Shown here piece by piece: positions 36,405-44,568 of a stretch of DNA of 64,000 nt. The position numbers and the translations under genes are program-made. The stretch spans positions 124,001-188,000 of the forward strand of contig CAYLPJ010000003.1 of NCBI GenBank assembly GCA_964385465.1, written 5' to 3'. The notes beneath the pieces were generated by a model that was not told where the DNA came from, made no database searches, and saw only the letters and a list, made by a program, of their open reading frames with translations. How positions within the stretch are numbered: the first letter of the stretch is position 1; every line of letters starts with the position of its first letter. This DNA is from CAYLPJ01 sp964385465 (GTDB lineage Bacteria; Planctomycetota; Phycisphaerae; SM23-33).

Positions 36405-37295
36405 ATGTCGGATTCCTTCCTCGTCAACCCCGCCAGTCGCCTCCGTCCGGATGGCAAGCAGCGCCGCGTCGCGGTGACGGGGGCTGCCGGGCGGATCGGT
36501 ACGTACTTCGCCGAGAACAGCCCCGAGCGCTTCGACCTGCTGCTGCTGGATCACCCGGACGCGGACCGCTCCCACCTCGAGCCGCACGGCGAGGTCGCTG
36601 CCTGCGACCTGCGGGAGCTTCAACGGCTGAAGGAACTGCTGGACGGCGTGGACACGGTGCTGCACCTGGCCGCCGAGGCCGGACCGGCAACGACCTGGGG
36701 CCCGCTGCTGGAGAGCAACTTCGTGGGGACCTATAACGCGTTTGTAGCCGCCGAGGCCGCCCGGTGCCGCCGGGTTGTGTTCGCCTCCTCGATCCACGCC
36801 GTCTCGGGCTACCCGGCCGAGCGGCAGGTTCAGGCGGCCGACCCGGTCAGCCCGGGGGACCTGTACGGCGTCAGCAAATGCTTCGGTGAGGCGATGGCGC
36901 GGTTCCTGAGCACGCAGCACGGACTGTCGGCGATCTGCGTGCGGATCGGCGCGTTCCAGCCGGTGGACAAGGCCCGCGAGGCCGACGCGCTGCCGTTGAT
37001 GAACGCGTTCGTTTCCCGCCGCGACCTGCAGCAGTTGCTGGTACGGTGCATCGACGACGAGCGGCTTCAGTTCGCGATCGTCCACGGCTTGTCGAACAAC
37101 CGCTTCAACCGCATGGACGTCAGCGAGGCGCGGGAGCTTCTCGGATACGAGCCCCAGGACGACTTCACCGAGCTCAACCGCCGACTGGGGGACCTCGATC
37201 TGTCCGGCAGGGTCCATCCGCACAGCGAGCGCGGCGGCCAGGCCAGCGGAATCCGCGAGGAGCTCGGCGGCCCGGGCAACGAGGGTGGGGTGTAG
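36405..37295 (+). CDS. Uronate dehydrogenase-like SDR
   Basis: A 296-residue extended short-chain dehydrogenase: NAD-binding TGAAGRIG at residues 25-32, LHLAAEAG, SNFVGTYNAF, FASSIHAVSGY and the catalytic YGVSKCFGE (Tyr154, Lys158). The YGVSKCFGE, VRIGAFQP and SRRDLQQLL pieces follow the order of bacterial NAD-dependent uronate dehydrogenases (glucuronate or galacturonate to the aldaro-lactone). Related UDP-sugar epimerases are the alternative. AGAGGAG precedes ATG 36405. If right, it gives a route for uronic acids released after lyase/hydrolase attack. Confidence 0.68.
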   Translation: MSDSFLVNPASRLRPDGKQRRVAVTGAAGRIGTYFAENSPERFDLLLLDHPDADRSHLEPHGEVAACDLRELQRLKELLDGVDTVLHLAAEAGPATTWGPLLESNFVGTYNAFVAAEAARCRRVVFASSIHAVSGYPAERQVQAADPVSPGDLYGVSKCFGEAMARFLSTQHGLSAICVRIGAFQPVDKAREADALPLMNAFVSRRDLQQLLVRCIDDERLQFAIVHGLSNNRFNRMDVSEARELLGYEPQDDFTELNRRLGDLDLSGRVHPHSERGGQASGIREELGGPGNEGGV

Positions 37296-37330
37296 GCGCC
37301 GGGTGGCCCGGGCGGGGCCCGGGCAGTATC

Positions 37331-38098
37331 ATGACCACGATGAACCAGACCTCAGCCCGGATCACGGCGGCCGCTCTGCGGTGCATCGACCTCGGCCGCG
37401 CTGCGTACGCGCCCACGCTTGCCCTTCAGCAGCGGCTGGTCGATGCCGTCGCCCGCGGGGCCCTCGGACCGCATCTGCTGCTGGTCGAGCACCTCCCGGC
37501 GGTCATCACGCTGGGCCGGCGGGCGCGGGCCGAACATGTGCTGCTTCCGCCGGAGCAGTTGGCCCGACGCGGCGTGGAGGTCCATCATATCTCCCGCGGT
37601 GGCGACGTGACCTACCACGGCCCCGGCCAGCTCGTGGTCTATCCGATCCTCGCCCTGCGCGCCGTCGGGTGCAGCTTGCGGGAGTACCAGCGGCGGCTCG
37701 AGGAGGCGCTCATCCGTGCCCTGGCCGACCACGACGTCCAGGCCGGGCGCGTCGAGGGGGCGACGGGCGTGTGGGTGGGGCAGCGGAAGATCGCTGCCAT
37801 CGGTATCGCCGCGCGGCGGTGGGTGACCTATCACGGCCTGGCGCTGAACGTCACGACCGACCTGCAGGACTTCGGCCTGATCGTGCCCTGCGGCATCACC
37901 GATTGCGGCGTGACCAGCCTGGCCGAGCTGGGCCGACCGGCGTCCGTCGAGCGCGTCAAGCCGGTGCTGGTCCGGCGGTTCGCGGAGGTCTTCGGGTTCG
38001 CGCCGCCGGACGAGCCGGCCGTGGTGTCCGTCGAGGAAGCCGTCGAAGGCGTACCCGCCCCCGCGGAAGGCCGCGGCGGCACGCCCCCGGTGGGCTGA
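37331..38098 (+). CDS. lipB: Octanoyl-[acyl-carrier-protein]:protein N-octanoyltransferase (LipB)
   Basis: A 255-residue LipB. Signature RGGDVTYHGPGQLVVYPIL, the lysine-bearing GQRKIAAIGIAARRWVTYHGLALNV, and VPCGITDCGVTSL with the acyl-carrying Cys are all intact. It transfers octanoyl from ACP to lipoyl domains, the first step of lipoylation; the E2 gene on the opposite strand is a direct substrate. No clear ribosome-binding site before ATG 37331 or the in-frame ATG 37340. A 35-residue Pro/Gly/Glu-rich tail extends beyond the family core. Confidence 0.92.
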   Translation: MTTMNQTSARITAAALRCIDLGRAAYAPTLALQQRLVDAVARGALGPHLLLVEHLPAVITLGRRARAEHVLLPPEQLARRGVEVHHISRGGDVTYHGPGQLVVYPILALRAVGCSLREYQRRLEEALIRALADHDVQAGRVEGATGVWVGQRKIAAIGIAARRWVTYHGLALNVTTDLQDFGLIVPCGITDCGVTSLAELGRPASVERVKPVLVRRFAEVFGFAPPDEPAVVSVEEAVEGVPAPAEGRGGTPPVG

Positions 38099-38111
38099 GC
38101 GGGCGCGCCTC

Positions 38112-38273
38112 TAAGCGGTCTTGCGTAAGTTCGTTGGTGTGTGTGCGCCGGATTCGCGTTGGCTGCCAAGGCGGCCGATGCAGGCGATGCCGTGGCATCG
38201 CAGGAGCAGGCCAACGCGGGCAGGCAGCGCGAAGACAAGCACACACGCACCATGACTTACGCAGGACCGCTTA
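38112..38273. repeat. 162-bp near-complete palindrome between lipB and the PDH E2 gene
   Basis: The element begins TAAGCGGTCTTGCGTAAGT and ends with the inverted copy ACTTACGCAGGACCGCTTA, 18 of 19 bases matching. The two 80-base arms are equal in length with a 2-base centre. Their innermost parts are GCGATGCC and GGCATCGC, and GTGTGTG/CACACAC and CGCGTTGG/CCAACGCG also pair. The right end supplies the E2 stop codon (TTA on plus, 38271-38273). It could be a MITE- or REP-like foldback or a bidirectional terminator; no T-run and no clear target duplication is visible. Confidence 0.7.
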
Positions 38274-39659
38274 GCTCATCAGCAGCCGTCCCGGGTCCTC
38301 CAGCAACGAGATCACGTCATTGAGGAACCGCCCTGCCTCGGCGCCGTCGATGATGCGATGGTCGTAGGACAGGCTCAGCGGGAGCATGGTTCGGATGACC
38401 ACGCGGTCCTCCCGCACGACGGGTGTGGGCTTGGCCCGGCCGGTGAGCAGCAGGGCGGACTCGGGGTAGTTGATCACGGGTGTGGCATATTTGCCGCCCA
38501 CGCTGCCGAGGTTGCTGACGGTGAAGGTTCCGCCGCGCAGGTCGGCGACCTCGAACTCCCCGGAGCGTACCTTCCCGGCGAGGCGATCGATCTGGCGGGC
38601 GGTCTCGGCGAGGCTGAGGCTGCCGGCCTCGCGGAGTACGGGCACGACGAGTCCGCGGTCGGAGTCGACGGCCAGGCCGATGCTGACGTACTGCTTGTAG
38701 ATGATTTGCCCGGCGTCGGCATCGAGGGACGCGTTGACGACGGGGTGGAGCTTGAGGGCATCCACGACGGCGCGGACGATGAAGGGCAGCAGGGAGAGCT
38801 TGATCTCCTCGTCGGCGAAGTCCTGCTTGTGGCGGGCGCGGAAGTCCTCGAGGTCGGTGACGTCCGCATCGGCGAAGTGCGTGACGCGGACGGTGTTGGC
38901 GTGGGACTCGGCCATCTTGTCGGCGATGGTGCGGCGGATCTTGGGCATCTTCTCCCGGCGGACGGGCCCCCAGTCGTCGCGGTCGCCTTCCTCGCCTTCG
39001 GCCTTGGGGGCGGGCCTGCGGGGGCTCCCTCCGCGAACGGCCGCCTTCACGTCCGCCTCGGTGATCCAGCCGCCTTCCCCGCTGCCGGAGAGCTTCGAGA
39101 GGTCCACCCCCAGCTCCCGGGCGAGCCGGCGGACGTACGGTGCGGCGGGGATGGCGCCGTCCCCGGCGGTGGCCTGACGCTGGCGGCGGGCGGCGTGGGG
39201 GACCTCCTGGGCCCGGTCGGCCCCGCCGGGCTTCCCGGCGGAAGCTCCCTCGGCCTCGGTCTCCTTCTGGGCCTGGTCGGCTTCCCCTGCCTTCTTCTCG
39301 TCCTTCTCCGCCGTTTCGGCTTCTTCTTTCTCGCGTTCCTTCTCGCCCGCGGCATCCTTCTGCGGTTGCTCGGCCTCTTGGGTCTCGTCGGGCTGGTCGG
39401 CTCCCCCGCCGTCCTCGCCTTCGCCGACCTCCAGGGTCAGCAGCGGCGTGCCCGGTTCGACCTCCTGGCCGGGTTCGACGTGGATCTCCTTGACGGTGCC
39501 CGCCTTGGGGGAGGGGACCTCGGCGACGGCTTTGTCCGTCTCCAGCTCGATGATCCCCTGGTCCACCTCGATGTCGTCTCCGGGCTGGACCAGGATGCTG
39601 GTCACCGTGGCCGACTCGACGCCTTCGCCCATATCCGGCAGCTTGACTTGCTCTTGCAC
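38271..39659 (-). CDS. aceF: Pyruvate dehydrogenase E2, dihydrolipoamide acetyltransferase
   Basis: A 462-residue E2. Lipoyl domain with ELETDKAVAEVPSP (lipoylated Lys43), a peripheral subunit-binding domain (AAPYVRRLARELGVDLSKLSGSGEGGWI), and the acetyltransferase catalytic domain ending in YDHRIIDGAEAGRF (His434, Asp438). One lipoyl domain only. The linker between the lipoyl and binding domains (about 80 residues) is made almost wholly of Glu, Lys, Ala and Gln rather than the usual Ala/Pro. Start is GTG 39659 with AAGGAAG upstream, 19 bp after E1. Could serve another 2-oxo acid complex, but the AceE-type partner favours pyruvate. Confidence 0.93.
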   Translation of the reverse strand: MQEQVKLPDMGEGVESATVTSILVQPGDDIEVDQGIIELETDKAVAEVPSPKAGTVKEIHVEPGQEVEPGTPLLTLEVGEGEDGGGADQPDETQEAEQPQKDAAGEKEREKEEAETAEKDEKKAGEADQAQKETEAEGASAGKPGGADRAQEVPHAARRQRQATAGDGAIPAAPYVRRLARELGVDLSKLSGSGEGGWITEADVKAAVRGGSPRRPAPKAEGEEGDRDDWGPVRREKMPKIRRTIADKMAESHANTVRVTHFADADVTDLEDFRARHKQDFADEEIKLSLLPFIVRAVVDALKLHPVVNASLDADAGQIIYKQYVSIGLAVDSDRGLVVPVLREAGSLSLAETARQIDRLAGKVRSGEFEVADLRGGTFTVSNLGSVGGKYATPVINYPESALLLTGRAKPTPVVREDRVVIRTMLPLSLSYDHRIIDGAEAGRFLNDVISLLEDPGRLLMS

Positions 39660-39678
39660 GTGTCTTCCTTTCCGCGTC

Positions 39679-42357
39679 TCACACTGTCCAGGGCGCCGGC
39701 GCATCGGCGTCGATGCCCAGCTTCTCGATTGCCTCGGCGAGCACGTCGCGCTCGACCTCGCCGGCGACCGCCAGGCGATGCAGGGCCGCCAGGGCGATCT
39801 GCTCGGCGCTGACCTCGAAAAACCGCCGCAGTTGCTCGCGCGAGTCGCTCCGGCCGAAGCCGTCCGTGCCCAGCACCGTCATCGGGGCGGGCACCCAGGG
39901 GCGGATCTGCTCGGGCACGGCCCGGACGTAATCCGAGGCCGCCACCACCGGGCCCGGCGCCTCGGCCAGGCAGTCGGTCACGTAGGCCGATCGCGGCTCC
40001 TCGTCCGGGTGCAGCCGGGACCATCGCTCGGCGGCCATGCCGTCGCGTGCCAGCAGGCACCAGCTCGTCGCGCTCCAGACGTCGGCGGCCACGCCGAACT
40101 GCTCGCCCAGGAGCTTCTGCGCCCGCGTGGCCTCGTACAGGATCGCTCCGCTGGCCAGCAACTGCACGCGTGGGGCGTTGTCGTCCGTCTCGGCCGGGGC
40201 CACGCGATACAGTCCGCGGCGGATGCCGTCGGCAGCGCCTTCGGGCATCGCGGGCATGGCGTGGTTCTCGTTGTGAATCGTCAGGTACATCATCTCCGTC
40301 TCGCCGTCGGCGACCATCCGGCGGATCCCGTCGAGGGTCAGCACGACGACCTCGTAGGCGTAGGCCGGGTCGTACGGGCGGACGGTCGGGAACGCCGAGG
40401 CCATCAGGTGGCTGTGCCCGTCCTGGTGCTGGAGGCCCTCGCCGCTGAGGGTCGTCCGCCCGGAGGTGGCCCCGACGAGGAAGCCCCTGCACCGGCTGTC
40501 TCCGGCGGCCCAGAGAAGGTCGCCGACGCGTTGGAAGCCGAACATCGAGTAGTACATGAAGACGGGGATGGTGGGCACACCGCGGGTGGCGTAGGAGGAG
40601 CCGGCCGCGATGAACGAACTGGCACAGCCCGCCTCGGTGATGCCCTCCTCGAGGATCTGCCCGTCGGTGACCTCGCGGTAGTAGAGCATCTTGTCGCGGT
40701 CGACGGGCTCGTAGTTCTGCCCGACGTGCGAGTAGATGCCGCACTGGCGGAACAGCGACTCCATGCCGAAGGTTCGCGCCTCGTCGGGGACGATGGGCAC
40801 GAGGTACTTGCCCACCCGATCGTCACGGAGCAGCCGGCCCAGCAGGCGGACGAACGCCATGGTCGTCGAGATCGCCTTGTCGTTGCTGCCCCCCAGCAGC
40901 TCGGCGTAGTCGTCCAGCGGCGGGGCGTCAAGCGGCTCGGCCCGCTCGCGGCGCTGCGGCAGGTAGCCGCCCAGCGCCTCGCGGCGCTTCTGGAGGTAGC
41001 GGATCTCGGCGCTGTCTTCCTCCGGGCGGTAGAAAGGCGCCTCGGCGACGGCCTCGTCAGAGATGGGGACCTCCAGCCGCGTGCGGAAGGCCTTCAGCTC
41101 CGCCTCGTTCATCTCCTTCTGCTTGTGGCTGATGTTGCGCCCTTCGCCGGCCTCGCCCTGCCCGTAGCCCTTGACGGTCTGCGCGAGGATGACGACGGGC
41201 CGGCCCTTCTCCTGCATCGCGGCCCTGTAGGCGGCATGGACCTTCTTGGGGTCGTGCCCGCCTCGGCGGAGGCTTGCGAGTTTCTCGTCGGAGAGGTCCT
41301 TGACCAGCTCGGCCAGGTCGGGGTCCTTGCCGAAGAAGTGTTCGCGCATGTAGGCCCCGCCGGCGACGGTGTACTTCTGGTACTCGCCGTCGCACACTTC
41401 GCCCATGCGGCGGAGCAGCTTCTCGCCGGCTTCCGAGGCCAGCAGCGGGTCCCAGTCCTCGCTCCACAGCACCTTGACGACCCCCCAGCCGGCGCCCCGG
41501 AAGAACTGCTCCAGCTCGCGGATGATGCTGCCGTTGCCCCGCACCGGACCGTCCAGGCGCTGGAGGTTGCAGTTGACCACGAAGACCAGGTTGCCCAGGC
41601 GCTGGTTGCCGGCGAAGTGGATCGCGCCGGTTGACTCCGGCTCGTCCATCTCGCCGTCGCCGAGCAGGGCCCAGACCTTCTCGCCCCGGTCCTCGGCCAG
41701 GCCGCGATCGACGAGGTACTTCTGGAACCGCGCCTGGTAGATGGCCATCAGAGGTGACAGGCCCATCGAGACGGTCGGCATCTCCCAGAACTCGGGCATC
41801 AGCCAGGGGTGAGGGTAGGATGCCAATCCCCCCTCGGGGTCCAGCTCGCGGCGGAAGCTGGCGAGGTCCCGCTCCGACAGCCGGCCTTCCAGGAACGCCC
41901 GGGCGTACACGCCGGGCGAGGCATGGCCCTGGAAGAAGACCAGGTCCCCGGCGAAGTCCTCGCCCGGGGCGCGCCAGAAATGGTTGAAGCCCACCTCCCA
42001 GAGCGTCGCGGCCGAGCCGTAGGTCGAGATATGCCCGCCGATGCCGCTCTGTCGGCGGTTGGCCTGGACGACCATGGCCATGGCATTCCATCGGATGAGG
42101 TTGGTCAGACGGCGTTCGGTTTCGAGGTCGCCGGGGTACGGCGGTTCCTGGTCGGCGGGAATGGTATTGACGTGCGGCGTGTTGCCCAGCATGCAGACTT
42201 CCACGCCGCGGAGGAACGCCCGCTCGTTGAGCAGGCTCATCAGCAGCTCGGCCCGGCGGGGCCCGTCGTGCTCGATGACGTATTCCAGCGACTGGAGCCA
42301 CTCGACGACCTCGGTATCGGGAATGCTTTCCAGGTTCACGGGGGGCTTGTGTTGCAT
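39679..42357 (-). CDS. aceE: Pyruvate dehydrogenase E1, homodimeric AceE type
   Basis: An 892-residue E1, about the length of E. coli AceE (887). Thiamine diphosphate motif LGDGEMDEPESTGAIHFAGNQ...VNCNLQRLDGPVRGNGSI; other hallmarks are GHISTYGSAATLWEVGFNHFWR, YPHPWLMPEFWEMPTVSMGL and the C-terminal GTDGFGRSD. It decarboxylates pyruvate and acetylates the E2 lipoyl group. ATG 42357 has AAAGGA upstream; the frame extends to 42453 but that part is not conserved-looking. Middle gene of the E3-E1-E2 operon, 40 bp after E3. Confidence 0.96.
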   Translation of the reverse strand: MQHKPPVNLESIPDTEVVEWLQSLEYVIEHDGPRRAELLMSLLNERAFLRGVEVCMLGNTPHVNTIPADQEPPYPGDLETERRLTNLIRWNAMAMVVQANRRQSGIGGHISTYGSAATLWEVGFNHFWRAPGEDFAGDLVFFQGHASPGVYARAFLEGRLSERDLASFRRELDPEGGLASYPHPWLMPEFWEMPTVSMGLSPLMAIYQARFQKYLVDRGLAEDRGEKVWALLGDGEMDEPESTGAIHFAGNQRLGNLVFVVNCNLQRLDGPVRGNGSIIRELEQFFRGAGWGVVKVLWSEDWDPLLASEAGEKLLRRMGEVCDGEYQKYTVAGGAYMREHFFGKDPDLAELVKDLSDEKLASLRRGGHDPKKVHAAYRAAMQEKGRPVVILAQTVKGYGQGEAGEGRNISHKQKEMNEAELKAFRTRLEVPISDEAVAEAPFYRPEEDSAEIRYLQKRREALGGYLPQRRERAEPLDAPPLDDYAELLGGSNDKAISTTMAFVRLLGRLLRDDRVGKYLVPIVPDEARTFGMESLFRQCGIYSHVGQNYEPVDRDKMLYYREVTDGQILEEGITEAGCASSFIAAGSSYATRGVPTIPVFMYYSMFGFQRVGDLLWAAGDSRCRGFLVGATSGRTTLSGEGLQHQDGHSHLMASAFPTVRPYDPAYAYEVVVLTLDGIRRMVADGETEMMYLTIHNENHAMPAMPEGAADGIRRGLYRVAPAETDDNAPRVQLLASGAILYEATRAQKLLGEQFGVAADVWSATSWCLLARDGMAAERWSRLHPDEEPRSAYVTDCLAEAPGPVVAASDYVRAVPEQIRPWVPAPMTVLGTDGFGRSDSREQLRRFFEVSAEQIALAALHRLAVAGEVERDVLAEAIEKLGIDADAPAPWTV

Positions 42358-42397
42358 GCGCGGTCCTTTGTGGCGTCGGGGTCTGTGGCGGCTGCGG

Positions 42398-43804
42398 TCA
42401 GCGGCGCTTCGGACCGACTTCGGTGGAGATTCCCAGGTGCACCTCGGCGGCACCGAAGATCGTCTCGCCCAGCGTCGGGTGCGGATGAACCGTGCCGGAA
42501 AGGTCGGCTGCGCGGCAACCCATCTCGATGGCCAGGGCGCACTCGCCGATGAGCTCCCCGGCCTCGGGGCCGACCAGACCGGCGCCCACCAGGCGATCGG
42601 TGTCGGCGTCGAACAGCAGCTTGGTCAGGCCTTCGGGCCGCCCCAGCGAATGCGCCCGGCCGTTGGCGGCCCAGGGGAACTTGCCGACCTTCACCCCGAC
42701 GCCCCTCTCGCCCGCTTGCTGCTCGCTCAGGCCGGCGACGGCGATCTCGGGGTCGGTGAAGACCACGGCGGGCACGACGCGCTTATCGAACGCGGCCGGC
42801 TCGCCGGCAAGGGCCTCGGCGGCGACGTGACCTTCGTGGAACGCCTTGTGGGCCAGCAGCGGCTCGCCGGTGACGTCCCCGGCGGCGAAGATGCGGTCGG
42901 CGGAGGTCCGCTGGCGGTCGTCCACGGCCACGTAGCCCTTGTCGTCCAGCTCGACGCCGGCGTCCTCCAGGCCGAGGTCCCCGCTGTTGGGCTCGCGACC
43001 GACGGCCACGAGGACGCGATCGAACGTCGCCGAGAACGTCTCGTCGCCGCGCCCCATGGTGGCCTCGATCTGCTCGCCGCTTTCGGTGAGTTCCTCGACC
43101 GTCGTGCCGAGATGGATCGCCTCGACAAGGCCCTCGAGCCGCTTGTGCAGCGGCTTGACCAGGTCGTTGTCGACGCCGGGCATGAGGTTGTCGAGCATCT
43201 CGACGATGCTGACCCTGCTGCCGAGGCGGGCGTAGGTCGTGCCCATCTCCAGGCCGACGTACGCCCCACCGATGACCAGCAGCGTCTCGGGAATGTCCGG
43301 CAGGTACAGCGCGCCCTGGCTGGTCATCAGCCGGTCGCTGTCCAGCCGCAGCGGCCCAGGCACCACCGGGCGGGAGCCCGAGCACAGGACCGCGTGCTCG
43401 AATTCCACGCGGTCCTCGTCGAGATCCTCCCCGTCGAGGTGCAGGCTCCGGCCGTCGGTGAACCGGGCCCGGGCGCGGATCACCTTGACCTTCCGCCGTT
43501 TGGCCATGCCCCCCAGACCCTTGACCAGCGCGGCGATGCACTTGTCCTTTCGCGCTCGGACGGCGTCGACGTCGATTGCACGGTCGCCGAAGGTCACGCC
43601 CCATTCGGCCGCCTCTTCCACCCGGGCGAGGCTCCGCCCCACGTTCAGCAGGGCCTTGGAGGGAATGCAGCCTTCCAGCAGGCAGACGCCGCCCAGGCGT
43701 GGACGGGCCTCGATCAGCGTCGTCTCGATCCCCAGGTCCGCCGCCCTGAAGGCCGCCGAGTATCCCGCCGGCCCGCCACCGACTACCGCCAGTTCCGTGC
43801 GCAT
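42398..43804 (-). CDS. lpdA: Dihydrolipoamide dehydrogenase (E3)
   Basis: A 468-residue flavoprotein disulfide reductase. FAD motif VVGGGPAGYSAAFRAADLG, redox-active CLLEGC (Cys41, Cys46), NAD motif VIGGAYVGLEMG, second FAD motif IFAAGDVTGEPLLAHKA, and the dimer-interface HPHPTLGE with the catalytic His-Glu pair. It re-oxidises dihydrolipoamide on E2. The redox loop reads GGVCLLEGCIPSK rather than the more common GGTCLNVGCIPSK. ATG 43804 with GGGAGAG upstream. First gene of the PDH operon; its promoter must lie in the 764-bp divergent region. Confidence 0.95.
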   Translation of the reverse strand: MRTELAVVGGGPAGYSAAFRAADLGIETTLIEARPRLGGVCLLEGCIPSKALLNVGRSLARVEEAAEWGVTFGDRAIDVDAVRARKDKCIAALVKGLGGMAKRRKVKVIRARARFTDGRSLHLDGEDLDEDRVEFEHAVLCSGSRPVVPGPLRLDSDRLMTSQGALYLPDIPETLLVIGGAYVGLEMGTTYARLGSRVSIVEMLDNLMPGVDNDLVKPLHKRLEGLVEAIHLGTTVEELTESGEQIEATMGRGDETFSATFDRVLVAVGREPNSGDLGLEDAGVELDDKGYVAVDDRQRTSADRIFAAGDVTGEPLLAHKAFHEGHVAAEALAGEPAAFDKRVVPAVVFTDPEIAVAGLSEQQAGERGVGVKVGKFPWAANGRAHSLGRPEGLTKLLFDADTDRLVGAGLVGPEAGELIGECALAIEMGCRAADLSGTVHPHPTLGETIFGAAEVHLGISTEVGPKRR

Positions 43805-43874
43805 GGCTCTCCCGTGTGCGAATACAGTATTTCCGCCGTGTCGGCCGGCGTGGGCCCACCGGCCGTGTCGCGGT

Positions 43875-43880
43875 ATTGTA
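43875..43880 (-). promoter_or_regulatory. Candidate -10 box (TACAAT) for the PDH operon
   Basis: TACAAT on the minus strand, 71 bp ahead of the E3 start. No recognisable -35 hexamer at standard spacing, so this is a weak call. Confidence 0.25.
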
Positions 43881-44022
43881 GCGCGGCAAGACGCCGGCGG
43901 ACCGGTGGGAATTCTGCGCGCCCCGGTCAAGGGCGTGTCGGGCAATCCCCCGTACTCTCAAGGGGAACACCCCGTAGCCGATTGGGCAGGCCGGCGGACA
44001 GACGGTCCCCGCGTCTTCTCGT

Positions 44023-44028
44023 TACAAT
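44023..44028 (+). promoter_or_regulatory. Candidate -10 box (TACAAT) for the giant gene
   Basis: TACAAT on the plus strand within TCTCGTTACAATCGCGG. Use of this site would give a leader of over 500 nt. No clear -35 element. A mirror-image TACAAT lies on the other strand 145 bp away. Confidence 0.25.
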
Positions 44029-44295
44029 CGCGGACAGTTCGGCTTGGAGCGCAAAGCGTGCTGGTTGGAGGCTCGCCCGAAAAGCCCTTCTATCGAGAAG
44101 AGATGTTCCCTCGTCGGAGGAAGTCTCCGCAGGGCGGCGTTCGTCAAGCATCTCGGCGGAGACGAGTCGTTCCGGACGGCCCGCCCTTCCAGGTTGCCGT
44201 CCGGTCGGCCGGGGCCGACATGGAACGACTTGCCGAACGCTTTTTTATCGCCGTAAGACCAAACACTACGACGTATTAGGCAACACGAACGCAAA

Positions 44296-44318
44296 CCGTG
44301 CCCTTTCTTCAGGCACGG
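44296..44318 (+). promoter_or_regulatory. Leader hairpin with GCAAACC / GGGTGACGC flanks
   Basis: CCGTGCC (44296-44302) pairs with GGCACGG (44312-44318) around a nine-base loop. It is preceded by GCAAA and followed by GTGACGC, which loosely recalls the core of GEMM-I cyclic-di-GMP riboswitches (GCAAACC, stem, GACGCAAAGCC). The GNRA tetraloop and AAAGCC are missing, so I record the hairpin and not a riboswitch. Confidence 0.3.
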
Positions 44319-44568
44319 GTGACGCGGCTGGCGCATACGATCCTTTGTACGCGAATCTCACTTCTGCCCAGGTCAGTTGGACGACAACCGAGATACGAGG
44401 GCCACCTCGATCCCCGCTGCGCCGGCTCCTCCTTGGAGGAACCCTTCCAGCCAGCGCCGATCCAGCACGTCCGGCCGATCTCCATGGCGGTACCGCCCCG
44501 TTGCGGCGCGCAGGGTTTCGGTCTCGATGTACCCGGAGGTCTTCACGGACATAGAAGGAGGCAGCATC

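Larger units (their letters stand above)
43805..44568. other. 764-bp divergent intergenic region between PDH operon and giant gene
   Basis: No convincing gene: the frames here lack the GC3 bias of neighbours and have no good starts. Its composition is less GC-rich between about 44230 and 44400. It should contain promoters for both the PDH operon (minus) and the giant gene (plus), plus a long 5' leader for the latter. It includes a symmetric AATACAGTATT (43821-43831), one mismatch from a perfect dyad, just ahead of the E3 gene. Confidence 0.6.

Noticed and set aside
44220..44236. Sigma-54-like TGGAACGACTTGC ahead of the giant gene
   Set aside because: The GG and GC elements are 8 bases apart instead of the required 10, so it should not work as a -24/-12 promoter.
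44285..44335. GEMM-I cyclic-di-GMP riboswitch
   Set aside because: Only GCAAACC, a stem and GACGC match. The conserved AAAGCC segment and the GNRA tetraloop are absent, so I list the hairpin only.
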